In this document: positions 1 to 9,797 of the stretch, piece after piece
How the letters are laid out: each line of letters opens with the position of its first letter
Position numbering within the stretch: the first letter of the stretch is position 1
From: Akkermansiaceae bacterium
Lineage (GTDB): Bacteria > Verrucomicrobiota > Verrucomicrobiia > Verrucomicrobiales > Akkermansiaceae
Direction: 5' to 3'
Assembly: GCA_021202525.1 (NCBI GenBank)
Contig: JAJQCV010000067.1
Span: 1 to 52,731, forward strand
Length of the DNA: 52,731 nt
The notes under the pieces: model-generated
What the model was told of the DNA's origin: nothing
Databases searched by the model: none
What the model saw: the letters and a program-made list of their open reading frames with translations, nothing else
Made by a program: the position numbers and the translations under genes

Positions 1-128
1 TTGAGAAATGATATAAATTATTTATATTAAATAATAAAATTATGATTGAATAAAAAGACGAACCTACTTAACCTAACTATTTTTCTCAGGACTAATTCTT
101 ATAAATCATTTTGCCTGAAAAAAACATG

Positions 129-157
129 TTGACTTCGAATTTGCAATCCGCTAAGAA
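129..157 (+). promoter_or_regulatory. candidate sigma70-type promoter for the first PEP-CTERM gene
   Basis: TTGACT, a 17-base spacer and TAAGAA lie in an AT-rich stretch, placing a transcript start about 38 bases before the ATG at 202. The -35 box is good and the -10 box weak, so this is only a plausible match. Confidence 0.35.
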
Positions 158-201
158 GAATAAGCTAACCCTTTGGCACCCTAACTTACACTTGCAGTAT
201 C

Positions 202-963
202 ATGAAGAAAACTTTGTTCCTGCTCTCATCTCTTGCCTTGGCTGCGGCATCGGCTCAGGCGGCGGTCTTGTGCACGACGACATTCAACCGTACGGGCAAC
301 AGTCTTGATACGGTAACCGTTAATACCCAGTCCGAATACGGTCTGACCAGTTCCACTTCCATTTCCAATTTCAACAAAGGCGGAAGCCCCGCCGGCGGCC
401 AAAACGGAGATCTGCTGGGACAGAGTTCCATTCCGGTCTCGGTGGTGACTCCCAATTCCAATGTAGCAAGCGGCGGCTCCTGGAGCATGTCTTTTACGTT
501 CACCAACACCGCTTCCCAGGACATGCAGATTTCTTCCATTGACCTGACAATGATAGGGGTAACCGGCGGTGGAGTTGCCCAGAACACTGGTAATGGTGTA
601 GCAGGCCAGGAAGGATGGGTCGGCGGAACGGCCACAGGCAACAAGCCTGTCAACCTGAACCTTTCCATAGAAGGCGGCGATTCGCAAACTCTTGCTTTTA
701 ATGCTGCCACGGATGGATCCGCTTCGGGAAACTGGAACATGACCAAAACGGGAGGGTATGATTTTCTCAACGGTCTTATTCTGAAGGCAGGAGAGTCGCT
801 GACCATCACGATTAACGCTTCTCAACATGAAGCTTATAAAAATGGTTGTTTTGCAGGGCTGTCCGGTATTCAAATCAATGGGGAGCTGGTTCCCGAACCG
901 GCTACGGCGTCCCTCGGACTTCTGGGGCTGGCCGCATTGATGGTGCGCCGCCGCAGAGCCTGA
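202..963 (+). CDS. PEP-CTERM sorted secreted protein, function unknown
   Basis: This 253-residue protein starts with a signal peptide (about residues 1-20, MKKTLFLL... cut after AQA). Its body is rich in Ser, Thr, Gly and Asn and appears to be β-sheet. The tail has VPEPATASL at about 230-238, a hydrophobic stretch and a final RRRRA. Known of the family: such tails direct export and then recognition by an exosortase, which removes the tail and releases or anchors the protein at the surface, often beside exopolysaccharide genes. No enzymatic motif is recognised in the body. It is followed by its own terminator and appears monocistronic. The same tail occurs on the proteins at 27874 and 42263. 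Confidence 0.9.
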   Translation: MKKTLFLLSSLALAAASAQAAVLCTTTFNRTGNSLDTVTVNTQSEYGLTSSTSISNFNKGGSPAGGQNGDLLGQSSIPVSVVTPNSNVASGGSWSMSFTFTNTASQDMQISSIDLTMIGVTGGGVAQNTGNGVAGQEGWVGGTATGNKPVNLNLSIEGGDSQTLAFNAATDGSASGNWNMTKTGGYDFLNGLILKAGESLTITINASQHEAYKNGCFAGLSGIQINGELVPEPATASLGLLGLAALMVRRRRA

Positions 964-983
964 CGATTCAGCAACATTTAATC

Positions 984-1024
984 AAGCCGTCCTGTGGATT
1001 TTCTGAAGCAGGCGGCTTTTTCTT
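984..1024 (+). terminator. intrinsic terminator after the first PEP-CTERM gene
   Basis: AAGCCG-T-CCTG pairs with CAGGCGGCTT (one bulged T, loop about 14 bases), followed by a run of Ts. It lies 20 bases past the stop codon at 963. Confidence 0.7.
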
Positions 1025-1048
1025 ATTCAGCAAATTGATACATATTTT

Positions 1049-1077
1049 TTCACCTGATCCTGTTGTAAACATATAAT
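1049..1077 (+). promoter_or_regulatory. candidate promoter for the large sulfatase gene
   Basis: TTCACC, a 17-base spacer and a perfect TATAAT. The predicted start is near 1084, leaving a leader of about 60 bases before the ATG at 1144. It lies directly after the upstream terminator, so the sulfatase probably has its own transcript. Confidence 0.6.
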
Positions 1078-1143
1078 CCCTTTTCTCCGTTAGAATTTCC
1101 TGTCCCGGCCATTTTCATCCGGGGACTTTTTCCATTGACTGCC

Positions 1144-4100
1144 ATGTTCATGCTTCGCTTCTTATCCGTCCTGGTTCCCTCCCTGCTGGTTTTTTCTCCT
1201 GTAAAAGGGGAAGATGTAGAATATGTCTGGAGAGGAACGGCAGGAAATACCTGGGGAACCTTGTCCAATTGGAGCGTGGGAGGAAGTACCCCGTCGGTTG
1301 TCCCGGGAGCCCAGTCTTCCGCCTACACGCACTGGATGGTCACCAATGGAGCGGATTCGGCGGGAAGAACGGATGTGGGAAGCCTGGGTACCGGAGGAAG
1401 GTACCTGAAGGGCGTCCGGGTGGAAGGTATCAATAACCAGCCTGGAGGGAAGATTCAGTTTTTCATCAAGAATACGAGCAGCGGCGTTTACCTTCGTGTT
1501 CAGGATGGCGGCATCACCGTATCAAACACAAGCACGGGAGGATACAATGCGGATTTCGGAATTGCCCAACTGCGCGTAGCTTCGGATCAGACTTGGCATG
1601 TGGACGAGGGCCGCAGTTTTTATGTGGGGAGCGATGAAACGGCCCCCGCCGGAGGTCTCTACTCCCTGACTTCTGAAAATGATGCCGCCCGGCTGGTAAC
1701 GCTGACGGGCGCCGGTGCCGTGCGCATCGGGGAGGGAATGCTGCTGAACAATATTTCCAGCGTGATCGGCTTTGTGATGAGTGCCGGACAGGGAACGCCC
1801 ACGCTGGATTTGGCGGACCGGGGAATGGCCAACACCATCACGGTCCAGGATACTGGACGCCTGGAAGGCATGGCTCTGTATCAGGGCTCCCTGATTACCC
1901 GGGAGAATTCTTCCGTGACTTTCTCGGGGACTACGGCAAAAGTTTCCACCTTATGGAACATCGGGAAAAACACGGCCATCGCACTGGAAAGTTCCACCCT
2001 GGACATGTCTGAGGCAGGACTGGAGGCGGAGGCGACTCTTTCCGGAACATCCGGAGTTTCCGGTTCTCAGGGGATGCTGAAGCAGACGATTCTGGATGAT
2101 GCCCAGATTACCTACACGGACCGGGAGGGCAAGCCGGAGGAAATTCAGTCCGTAGGGAAGAACGTCACCATTACCTTGAATAATTCCTCCGTCGATTTTA
2201 ACGGAGAAGTTCCGGAAGTGAATCTGGTTGTCCAGGGCAATTGCACCCTGGCGGGAAGCGGAAATTTCAGCGGCACGATTACGTATACTCCGGGCGCCAC
2301 TCTCGCCGTGAAAGGGGAGATTACCCTTCCCAGTTCTTCCCTGACCTTGAGCCGTTCCCATGTAACCGAGCTGGACGGTGTGCCGCAGACCGGAGCCGTG
2401 CAGCCGGAAAATCCCTCCCTGCAGGCGCAGGAGTACGTCATTCAGTTTGATTCGTCTTTTGAAGACCTGATTGCCGAATGGCCGGGCAACCACACGCTGA
2501 CGGTGCAGTTTGCGGAGGGGATGGAAGCGGAAATTACTGTAAAGGATCTTCCGCAAGGCGCCGTTTCCTGGAGCTATGACCGCGCTTCCAGAAGGCTGGA
2601 CCTGGTGACGAATGTGGCGGAAAAATCTTCCATGCCTTCCGGTGTATCCGGCTCCAAACCCAATATTATCTTTGTGCTGGTGGACGACATGGGGTGGGGG
2701 GATTTAAGCGTCAACTGGACGCAGCAGGACAAGAACGGGCGCCAGGTCACCCGCCGCAACAGCTTTGAAACTCCCACGCTGGATACGATGGCGGCGGAAG
2801 GGATGCAGTTGAGACGCCATTACAGCGCCGCCCCGGTGTGTGCGCCGGCGCGGGCGTCATTATTGCTCGGGGTGCACCAGGGGCACGCCCGGGTGGTGCG
2901 CAACAACACTTTTGATTTTCCCATTGAAAATTCCCATACGCTGGGAACCCTGCTGAAGAGCGCGGGCTACCATACGGCGGCCATCGGCAAATGGGGTGTG
3001 GGCGGAGCAGGGCAGAGCGGCAAGGCGCTGACGGGCGCACCCCATATGCGCGGCTTCGACTATTTTTACGGAATCATCAAGCATCTGGCAGGCCACTACC
3101 ATTATTTGACGGCAGACGGCCAGGATATTTACGAATATGATGACCAGGCTTCCGCTCCCGCATGGACATCCGTCAGTTCCAGAGTTCCCGGCACGGCCTA
3201 TGATACGGACTTGTTCGGGGCCCGTGCCAAGCAATGGATCATGGACCACCAGGCCAAGGCTTCCTCACAGCCTTTCTTCCTGTACCTGGCCTTCCCCGCC
3301 CCCCACGGGTGCCTGTCCGCTCCTGCCTGCGCCTATCCTGCCGGACTGGGAAAAACCGGCGGCCTGCAATGGGAGAAAAAAGACGGATATGAAGCTTCCA
3401 ATACAGCTGCGGCCGGCTGGCCGGGCGTGAATGGCTCTTTTGGGCCGGATACCTACATTTATCCCGGACATGAGGCTTTTGGTAAAACCGAATCACGGCA
3501 TGCCACCATGATCCGGCGGGTGGACGACGTGATGAAGGACATGATCCAACTGCTCCGGGATCTGGGCATTGACGACAATACGATGATCGTTTTCACGTCC
3601 GACAACGGCCCCCACAATGAGTCGGGTTCAGGCAATTACAACAACGGGGCCCAAAACCCGAGGTATTTCATGAGCTATGGGATGATGGACGGCATCAAGC
3701 GCGACTGCTGGGAAGGCGGCATGCGCGTGCCGACGGTAGTACGCTGGCCCGGAGTAATTCCGTCCAACGGGATTAGCCTGCACGCCAGCCAGTTCCACGA
3801 TTGGATGGCTACTTTTGCGGATGCGGCGGGTGTTCCCGTTCCGTCCCGCTGCGATGGCGTTTCCCTGCTGCCCACGCTGGTGGGCGTGCCGGAATGCCAG
3901 AAAAACGGAGTGATTTATTCGGAATATTCCAATCCCGGCGGCAGCACTCCTTCCAATGACGATTTCCTGGCTGCGCACAGGGGAAGGGGACGCACCCAGC
4001 AGCAAATTGTCTTTGTGGACGGTTTCAAGGGAGTGCGCATGGGAAATGCCGCCCCCGGAACGGATTTTGAAATTTACGATACGGAAAAGGACCCGCAGGA

Positions 4101-5406
4101 GTCCACCAATCTGGCTTCCTCCCGTCCGGATCTTCAGGAAAAAATGAAGGCGCAGGCATTGCGCATGCGCCGTCCTTCTCCCACGGCAACCACGAACTTC
4201 GACACCGCTTACGTTGCACCCGTTGCGGTTCCCTCCGGTCTCCGGCAGGGGAGGCTGCGCCAGCGCGCGTGGAACCACGGCTTCGACTGGGTGCCGGATT
4301 TTCGCCAGATGGATGAAGTCCCGGCCGTCACGGGAGCTACGGACTCCTCCGGCGTTCTTGACGTCAACCCGGCAATTTCCGGTCCGAAGGGCGTGGAACT
4401 TACCGGCTATCTTACCGTGCCTGTTACGGGGGAATATAAATTTTACGTGAGAACGGATTCCAATAAAGGCTCGAAGGCCTTTGTCCATTTGCACGACATG
4501 CAGCTCCTTGATGCGGACTATGCCTATACGCCGGGAACGGAAGTTGCCTCCAATGCGCGGGAAGGCGTTTCCAGCGATGTGCAGCCCAATGCCGTACAGA
4601 CGGTCAAGCTCACGGCAGGCGTTCATCCGATCCGCATCGGCTATGTGGGCCAAGGTTCGTCGTCCTCCCTTTCCATGCAGTGGGAAAGCGCCGATGCGGG
4701 CATTTCCAAGCAGGACATCCCCGCCAGCGCGTTTTCTTATGAATACGTGAATCCTTTCAATATTGATAAAACGGAGGAAGCCGTGGGCTTTGCTGCCGCG
4801 GAAACGACGCTGACCGTGCAGACCCAGCTGCCTTGGACCGCTTCCTGCGACCAGTCCTGGGTAACGGTCACGCCCGCTTCCGGAAACGGTACCGCTACGC
4901 TGGCTGTCAGTGTGAATGCCAATAGCCAGGAAACACAGCGTACGGCGGTTGTGACCGTTACCTGTGACGGCGAACAAAGGACTTTCACACTAACGCAGAG
5001 TGCCGCGCCGTCATTGACCGGATACGATAAATGGAAGAAGGACAAGTTCCCCCCTGGAACGACGGAAGACGACATGGCTCCGGAAGCCAGCCCCGCAGGG
5101 GACGGAATCAGCAACCTGATGAAGTATGCTACCGGGCTGGATCCTTTGAAACCATGCGGCAGCGTGACAACGCTGACGGTACGGAAAGAAGAAGGAAGCC
5201 AGGAGTATCTGGTGCTGGATTGGCCGGTCAATACGGAAGCCGTGGATGTGGTTTTCAGCGTGGAAAGCTCCGCGGACCTGAAGACCTGGAATGAGGAGGA
5301 AACGGTAGTTCCGGCAGGTGACAAGGGAGAATACCGGGACACGGTGGCCATTGATGAAAATGCGCCGCAACGCCGCTTCCTGCGTTTGAAGGTGACGAAA
5401 GGGTAG
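1144..5406 (+). CDS. giant secreted sulfatase with β-repeat, PA14-like and BACON-like domains
   Basis: About 1420 residues. I chose ATG 1144 over the in-frame TTG at 1135; ATG 1150 is also possible. A signal peptide (about 1-20) precedes about 480 residues of β-strand-rich sequence like autotransporter passengers (VWRGTAG...NWSVGG). The sulfatase domain spans about 505-1010: NIIFVLVDDMGWGD holds metal-binding aspartates, and C-A-P-A-R carries Cys566, which must be converted to formylglycine for activity. A PA14-like sugar-binding region follows (about 1030-1200), then a BACON-like domain (about 1210-1290, with WTASCDQSWVTVTPASG). The last 120 residues (DGISNLMKYATGLDP, then a SSADLKTW element) match a domain common at the ends of verrucomicrobial and planctomycetal secreted proteins. 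It probably removes sulfate from host glycans outside the cell; the substrate cannot be read from the sequence. Confidence 0.9.
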   Translation: MFMLRFLSVLVPSLLVFSPVKGEDVEYVWRGTAGNTWGTLSNWSVGGSTPSVVPGAQSSAYTHWMVTNGADSAGRTDVGSLGTGGRYLKGVRVEGINNQPGGKIQFFIKNTSSGVYLRVQDGGITVSNTSTGGYNADFGIAQLRVASDQTWHVDEGRSFYVGSDETAPAGGLYSLTSENDAARLVTLTGAGAVRIGEGMLLNNISSVIGFVMSAGQGTPTLDLADRGMANTITVQDTGRLEGMALYQGSLITRENSSVTFSGTTAKVSTLWNIGKNTAIALESSTLDMSEAGLEAEATLSGTSGVSGSQGMLKQTILDDAQITYTDREGKPEEIQSVGKNVTITLNNSSVDFNGEVPEVNLVVQGNCTLAGSGNFSGTITYTPGATLAVKGEITLPSSSLTLSRSHVTELDGVPQTGAVQPENPSLQAQEYVIQFDSSFEDLIAEWPGNHTLTVQFAEGMEAEITVKDLPQGAVSWSYDRASRRLDLVTNVAEKSSMPSGVSGSKPNIIFVLVDDMGWGDLSVNWTQQDKNGRQVTRRNSFETPTLDTMAAEGMQLRRHYSAAPVCAPARASLLLGVHQGHARVVRNNTFDFPIENSHTLGTLLKSAGYHTAAIGKWGVGGAGQSGKALTGAPHMRGFDYFYGIIKHLAGHYHYLTADGQDIYEYDDQASAPAWTSVSSRVPGTAYDTDLFGARAKQWIMDHQAKASSQPFFLYLAFPAPHGCLSAPACAYPAGLGKTGGLQWEKKDGYEASNTAAAGWPGVNGSFGPDTYIYPGHEAFGKTESRHATMIRRVDDVMKDMIQLLRDLGIDDNTMIVFTSDNGPHNESGSGNYNNGAQNPRYFMSYGMMDGIKRDCWEGGMRVPTVVRWPGVIPSNGISLHASQFHDWMATFADAAGVPVPSRCDGVSLLPTLVGVPECQKNGVIYSEYSNPGGSTPSNDDFLAAHRGRGRTQQQIVFVDGFKGVRMGNAAPGTDFEIYDTEKDPQESTNLASSRPDLQEKMKAQALRMRRPSPTATTNFDTAYVAPVAVPSGLRQGRLRQRAWNHGFDWVPDFRQMDEVPAVTGATDSSGVLDVNPAISGPKGVELTGYLTVPVTGEYKFYVRTDSNKGSKAFVHLHDMQLLDADYAYTPGTEVASNAREGVSSDVQPNAVQTVKLTAGVHPIRIGYVGQGSSSSLSMQWESADAGISKQDIPASAFSYEYVNPFNIDKTEEAVGFAAAETTLTVQTQLPWTASCDQSWVTVTPASGNGTATLAVSVNANSQETQRTAVVTVTCDGEQRTFTLTQSAAPSLTGYDKWKKDKFPPGTTEDDMAPEASPAGDGISNLMKYATGLDPLKPCGSVTTLTVRKEEGSQEYLVLDWPVNTEAVDVVFSVESSADLKTWNEEETVVPAGDKGEYRDTVAIDENAPQRRFLRLKVTKG

Positions 5407-5866
5407 AGACTTGGGAATGGCCTGTATTGGCATCGGGAATTGAATGCGGATACAGGCGGTTCTCCATACCGGGAATTTTCGTGGTCCGGCTACCGTTTAT
5501 TGATGCGGATCATGGTTCCGGAGGCCTTTAGAAAGTTTCTCCGGAATTTTTTCGCCTTGCCAGGGTCTTTTTCCAGTACGAAAGGCAGGGAACCGCACAG
5601 CGGCCGCAAGCCGATTGCACGGAATCCACAGCGCGAGACCCACGGGATAAAGCGGCCATGGGAAAGCAGTGAATCAAACGTGTACTCCCAAGGGTTTCCT
5701 GTGGAAAGATATCTCCGAAAATGCCTGTGTGCCGGGAATCACGGCTCCGGTGACTTGGGCAAGAGTCTCCTGCTTTTGACGGACAGATTTTTTCTGCCTT
5801 CAACGGATGGATGAATCCCTGATTTCCAGTCTCAGGATTGCTATCCCACGGGTTGGGCCACAGGAT
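5407..5866. other. gene-free gap of 460 bases
   Basis: No convincing gene. Open frames of 124 codons (+) and 91 codons (-) overlap here, but neither has a recognisable domain. A perfect inverted repeat, GCCTGTAT/ATACAGGC (5420-5427 and 5450-5457), lies just after the sulfatase stop. No T-run follows it, so it is not a typical intrinsic terminator. The stretch may contain remnants too degraded to identify. Confidence 0.5.
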
Positions 5867-6244
5867 TCAGGCCTGTTCTTCCTCCGGATCTGCGGGAGGG
5901 GCTTTAGGCAGGTTTTTGTCAATGTCGTCCAGCAGGTTGACCAGATCAACCCCACGCTGCGCGGAGTCGTCCAGCCGGAAGGAGAGACGCGGAGTGTTGC
6001 GCAGAACGACTCTTTTGGCCACGGCCGATTGAATCAGGCCGTGGCGGGAGTTCAGCTTTTCCAGCACCTGGGAAGGGGCCATGCGGCCCACGACGCCCAC
6101 CCAGACCCTGGCTTCTTTCAAGTCATCCGTCACTTCCACTTCAATCACGGTGACAATCGTGCCGGGGAATTCAAAGTCCCGCTGGATGGTGGTGCCTATT
6201 TCCCGGCGGAGGAGTTCATTAACCTTGTCTGTGCGTCTGCTCAT
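5867..6244 (-). CDS. rbfA: ribosome-binding factor A
   Basis: This 125-residue protein has the usual RbfA length and a type-II KH-like fold pattern: an N-terminal RRTDKVNELLRREI helix, a central VTDDLKEARVWVGV strand region, then RHGLIQSAVAKRVVLRNTPRLSF. RbfA binds the 30S subunit near the 5' helix of 16S rRNA and aids late maturation and cold adaptation. It is the last gene of nusA-infB-rbfA, about 126 bases beyond infB. The acidic end (DPEEEQA) is unremarkable. The truB and ribF genes often found next are absent. Confidence 0.95.
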   Translation of the reverse strand: MSRRTDKVNELLRREIGTTIQRDFEFPGTIVTVIEVEVTDDLKEARVWVGVVGRMAPSQVLEKLNSRHGLIQSAVAKRVVLRNTPRLSFRLDDSAQRGVDLVNLLDDIDKNLPKAPPADPEEEQA

Positions 6245-6370
6245 ATGAAGAAATAGAGTAAGGGGCTGTCCGATCGTTCAATCGGAAGGAGGGATGATAC
6301 GCGAATGGCAGAAATGGAAGCCCCGTGCCGACGCCGCTTCCATCTCCGCTTCGGTGAGGTTGCTATTGGC

Positions 6371-8431
6371 TTAAAGCGTCTGCTGGATTTTTTCCAGCGT
6401 GTAGCATTCGATGATATCGCCGGGTTCGTATTCGTTGAAGTCGCCCAGGCGGATGCCGCATTCCAGACCGGCCCTGACTTCTTCCACTTCGTCCTGGAAG
6501 CGCCGGAGAGTGGACATCTTGCCGTCGAAAACGGGAGTCTTGTCGCGGATGACACGCGCTTCACAGCTACGGAGGATCTTGCCGTCCTCAACCATGCACC
6601 CTGCGGCGCGGCCCTTGTTGAGCTTGAAGACCTGGAGAACCTTGGCGTGGCCGATGATGGTTTCACGCGTTTCCGGTTCCAGCAGGCCCAGCATGGCGTC
6701 CCTCACCTGGTCGATGAGTTCGTACACGATGGAGTACAGTTTCACCTGCACGCCTTCACGCTTGAGCAGTTTTACGGCGTTGGATTCCACCTTGACGTTG
6801 AAGCCCAGGATGACGGCGTCGGAAGAGGAGGCCAGCAGCACGTCCGATTCCGAGATGGGACCGGCGGCGGCGTTCAGGAAGATACATTCCACCTTGTCCG
6901 ACTGGATGTCCATGATCGCCTTTTTAATGGCTTCCACGGAACCCTGCACGTCTCCCTTCAAGAGAATCTTGAGCTGGGCCTTCTGGGTGCCGTCTCCCAT
7001 CATGGCGAGCAGTTCCTCCATGCGGGCCTTGCGGGGCTGGGCCAGGCGCTGCTTGCGCAGTTCCTCCTGGCGTTCTTCGCCCAGTTTCTTCGCCGCGCGT
7101 TCGGATTCCATTTCCACGAGTTCGTCGCCCACATTCGGGGTTTCCGAAAAGCCGATGATTTCCACGGGCATCCCGGGACCGACTTTTTTGACGCGTTCGC
7201 CGTGGTCATTGACCAGGGCGCGCACCTTGCCGGCATACGGGCCGCAGATGAAGGGCATGCCGATGCGGATGGTGCCGCTTTCCACGATGGCCGTGGCGGA
7301 ACTTCCGGTGCCGGGCTCCACGCGGGCTTCAATAATGGATGCACGGCAGTTGGCCTTGGGGTTGGCCTGGAGTTCGAGCACTTCCGACTGGAGGGAAAGG
7401 AGGCCGAGCAGGTCGTCAATGCCGTTCCCGGTCAGGGCGGAGACTTCCACGCATTCCACATCGCCGCCGAAGTCCGTGGGAACCAGCCCTTCTTCCATCA
7501 GGCCGCTCTTGGCCTTCATAGGGTCTGCCGCAGGGAGGTCGCATTTGTTGATGGCCACGATGATGGTCTTGCCGGCCGCCTTGGAATGGGCGATGGCTTC
7601 CCGCGTCTGGGGCATGATGCCGTCATTGGCGGCTACGACGAGCACGACGATGTCCGTCACGTCCGCTCCGCGGGCGCGCATTTCCGTAAAGATGGCGTGA
7701 CCGGGCGTGTCCAGGAAGGTGAGAGTGTTGCCGTTGTAGTCAACCGTATAGGCGCCGATGTGCTGCGTGATGCCGCCGGCTTCTCCCTTGGCCACGTGAG
7801 CTTTGCGGATGTAGTCCAGCAGGGAGGTTTTTCCGTGGTCCACATGGCCCATAACCGTGATGATGGGCGTGCGGGTAATGAGGGTGGCTTTGGGTTCTTC
7901 CACGACCGGTACGGGTTCCGGTTCCTTCAGCGGTTCCTGCTGAGCCTTGACTCCGCCTCCTTTTTCCCGTTTTTCACGGGCGAAGGTGTAGCCGTGCAGG
8001 TCACAGATGGAACTGACGGCGTCAGCGTCCAGCGGCGTGTTCGGGTTGGCGAAGATGCCCATGCCCATCAGGTCCTTGATGATCTGGAAAGGCTTGGCTT
8101 GAAGCAGGGCAGCCAGCTCGGAGACGGAAACGGGCGGCTTGAGGTTGATGACCTTGTCTCCGGAAGACGGTTCCTCTTCCTGCGGCTCGGGTGCGGCGGC
8201 AGGGGCTGGCTGGACGGATTCGGGAGCCGGTTCGGCGGGAACGGGAGCAGGCGCTTTTTTCTTGGGGCCGGAAAGCAAGTCGAGAGCTTCTTTCTTGGCC
8301 GGAGCCGGACGGGGGGTGGGCGCCGGAGCCGGAACGGGTTCGGGCTGCGGTGCGCGTTTCTTTTTGGGAGATCCGCCGATCAGATCCAGCACTTCTTTTT
8401 TGGGTTCGTTCTCTTCTTGTTTATTAGGCAT
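6371..8431 (-). CDS. infB: translation initiation factor IF-2
   Basis: 686 residues. The N-terminus (1-100) is a low-complexity Pro/Ala/Lys linker, followed by an IF2N-type module (about 101-148). The GTPase domain has G1 GHVDHGKTS (195-203), G3 DTPGH (241-245) and G4 NKCD (295-298). The domains that bind the ribosome and initiator tRNA follow to the C-terminus. IF-2 positions fMet-tRNA on the 30S subunit and promotes subunit joining. It lies between nusA and rbfA on the same strand, 43 bases after nusA. The N-terminal region is shorter than in enterobacterial IF-2. Confidence 0.97.
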   Translation of the reverse strand: MPNKQEENEPKKEVLDLIGGSPKKKRAPQPEPVPAPAPTPRPAPAKKEALDLLSGPKKKAPAPVPAEPAPESVQPAPAAAPEPQEEEPSSGDKVINLKPPVSVSELAALLQAKPFQIIKDLMGMGIFANPNTPLDADAVSSICDLHGYTFAREKREKGGGVKAQQEPLKEPEPVPVVEEPKATLITRTPIITVMGHVDHGKTSLLDYIRKAHVAKGEAGGITQHIGAYTVDYNGNTLTFLDTPGHAIFTEMRARGADVTDIVVLVVAANDGIMPQTREAIAHSKAAGKTIIVAINKCDLPAADPMKAKSGLMEEGLVPTDFGGDVECVEVSALTGNGIDDLLGLLSLQSEVLELQANPKANCRASIIEARVEPGTGSSATAIVESGTIRIGMPFICGPYAGKVRALVNDHGERVKKVGPGMPVEIIGFSETPNVGDELVEMESERAAKKLGEERQEELRKQRLAQPRKARMEELLAMMGDGTQKAQLKILLKGDVQGSVEAIKKAIMDIQSDKVECIFLNAAAGPISESDVLLASSSDAVILGFNVKVESNAVKLLKREGVQVKLYSIVYELIDQVRDAMLGLLEPETRETIIGHAKVLQVFKLNKGRAAGCMVEDGKILRSCEARVIRDKTPVFDGKMSTLRRFQDEVEEVRAGLECGIRLGDFNEYEPGDIIECYTLEKIQQTL

Positions 8432-8474
8432 TTGATTTTAAATTGGTTAGATATTGAGCGCCATGCTCAATGGG

Positions 8475-9770
8475 TTATTGGGAAATGAGGTCCCGGGCCT
8501 TGTCCAGAATCTGGGCGGCTTCCTCTGCGGGAATGCCCATGCTTTCCGCGATGTCGGAAGCTTCAAATCCGGTGAGGGCCACCAAGTCCGTTCCCCCCAT
8601 GGTCACGAGGCCCATGGCGGTTTCTTCCGGAATTTCCAGTTGTTCGCTAAGGGTTTTCGCTGCGGCCTGGCACTGGCGCATCACTTCTTCAGCGGCTGCC
8701 TGGCTCTGGAGTTTTTCAGCTTCCTGAACGTCAAAGACGCGTACCTGGACATCCCAGCCCATCAGGCGGGAGGTGAGGCGGGCGTTCTGGCCCCTGCGGC
8801 CGATGGCCTTGGAGAGGTCCTTGTCGTCCTGGACGATGACGAAGACCCTTTTGGCGTCTTCGTCCACGGTGATTTCCCGGGGCTCCACGGGGCTGAGGGC
8901 CTCCCGGACGAATTCGACGGGGTCCTCCGTCCATTCCAGGATGTCCACCTTTTCATTGTTGAGCTCCCGGACGATGTTTTTAACGCGGGCTCCGCGCATG
9001 CCCACGCATGCTCCCACAGGGTCCACCTTGTCGTCGTGGCTGATGACAGCCACCTTGGTGCGGTAGCCGGCTTCGCGGGCGATGCCGTGGATTTCCACCG
9101 TCTGGTCCCCGATTTCCACCACTTCCGATTCAAAGAGGCGGCGCACGAGGTTCGGGTGGCTGCGGGAGAGGATGACTTCCGGCCCGCGGCCTTCCGTCCG
9201 CACTTCCACCACGTAGAAGCGCATGCGGTCGCCTACGCTGTAGTCTTCGTTCGGTACGCGTTCGCGGGAGGTCATGACGCCCTCGAATTTTCCGAGGTCC
9301 ACAAAGATGTCCCCTTTCTCAAAGCGGCGGATGGTGCCCGTGACCAGATCGCCGGCACGGTCCTTGAACTCGTCGTACAGCATTTCCTTTTCGGCATCCA
9401 GCAGTTTCTGGAGCATCGTCTGGCGTGCGGTCTGCACGGCGATGCGGCCGAAGCCCTTGGGGGTGATGTTGGTGGCCAGCAGGTCGTGCAGGACGGCATT
9501 CTGGTCCAGCTTGACGGCCAGGGAGAGGGGAATCTGGTTAAATTTGTCCTTGTATTCTTCATCCGGAACTACTTCCAGATCAGCAAAGATACGCACTTTG
9601 CCCTTGTCCACGTTGATTTCAGCCCGGAGGTAGTTGATAGAGCCGGAGCCGGGGACCATCTTGCGGTAGGCGGACAGGAAGGCAGATTCCAAAGCGAGGA
9701 GAATTTTTTCACGGGAGAGCCCTTTTTCCCTCTCGTAGTAGTCGATCAAAGCTTTAATGTCGTTTGTCAT
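8475..9770 (-). CDS. nusA: transcription termination/antitermination factor NusA
   Basis: 431 residues, starting at MTNDIKALIDYYEREKGLSR; the frame extends further upstream but that part is leader. Domains in order: RNA-polymerase-binding N-terminus (1-130), S1 (about 137-205), KH1 with GMRG at 257-260, KH2 with IGRRGQN at 323-329, and a short C-terminal helical region (about 380-431). NusA modulates pausing and promotes or prevents hairpin-dependent termination. It is the first gene of its operon; rimP, its usual upstream neighbour, is missing here. Its leader contains a terminator-like hairpin (9798-9825), so NusA could influence its own expression. Confidence 0.97.
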   Translation of the reverse strand: MTNDIKALIDYYEREKGLSREKILLALESAFLSAYRKMVPGSGSINYLRAEINVDKGKVRIFADLEVVPDEEYKDKFNQIPLSLAVKLDQNAVLHDLLATNITPKGFGRIAVQTARQTMLQKLLDAEKEMLYDEFKDRAGDLVTGTIRRFEKGDIFVDLGKFEGVMTSRERVPNEDYSVGDRMRFYVVEVRTEGRGPEVILSRSHPNLVRRLFESEVVEIGDQTVEIHGIAREAGYRTKVAVISHDDKVDPVGACVGMRGARVKNIVRELNNEKVDILEWTEDPVEFVREALSPVEPREITVDEDAKRVFVIVQDDKDLSKAIGRRGQNARLTSRLMGWDVQVRVFDVQEAEKLQSQAAAEEVMRQCQAAAKTLSEQLEIPEETAMGLVTMGGTDLVALTGFEASDIAESMGIPAEEAAQILDKARDLISQ

Positions 9771-9797
9771 GAGCGTAGAGATGTGTGATGGATAGAC

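Noticed and set aside
5440..5814. 124-codon plus-strand frame after the giant sulfatase
   Set aside because: No recognisable domain or start signal, and an overlapping minus-strand frame is equally open.
6305..8488. 727-codon plus-strand frame opposite infB
   Set aside because: Shadow of infB caused by its codon bias; His/Gly/Phe-rich and without any domain, while infB has all its motifs.
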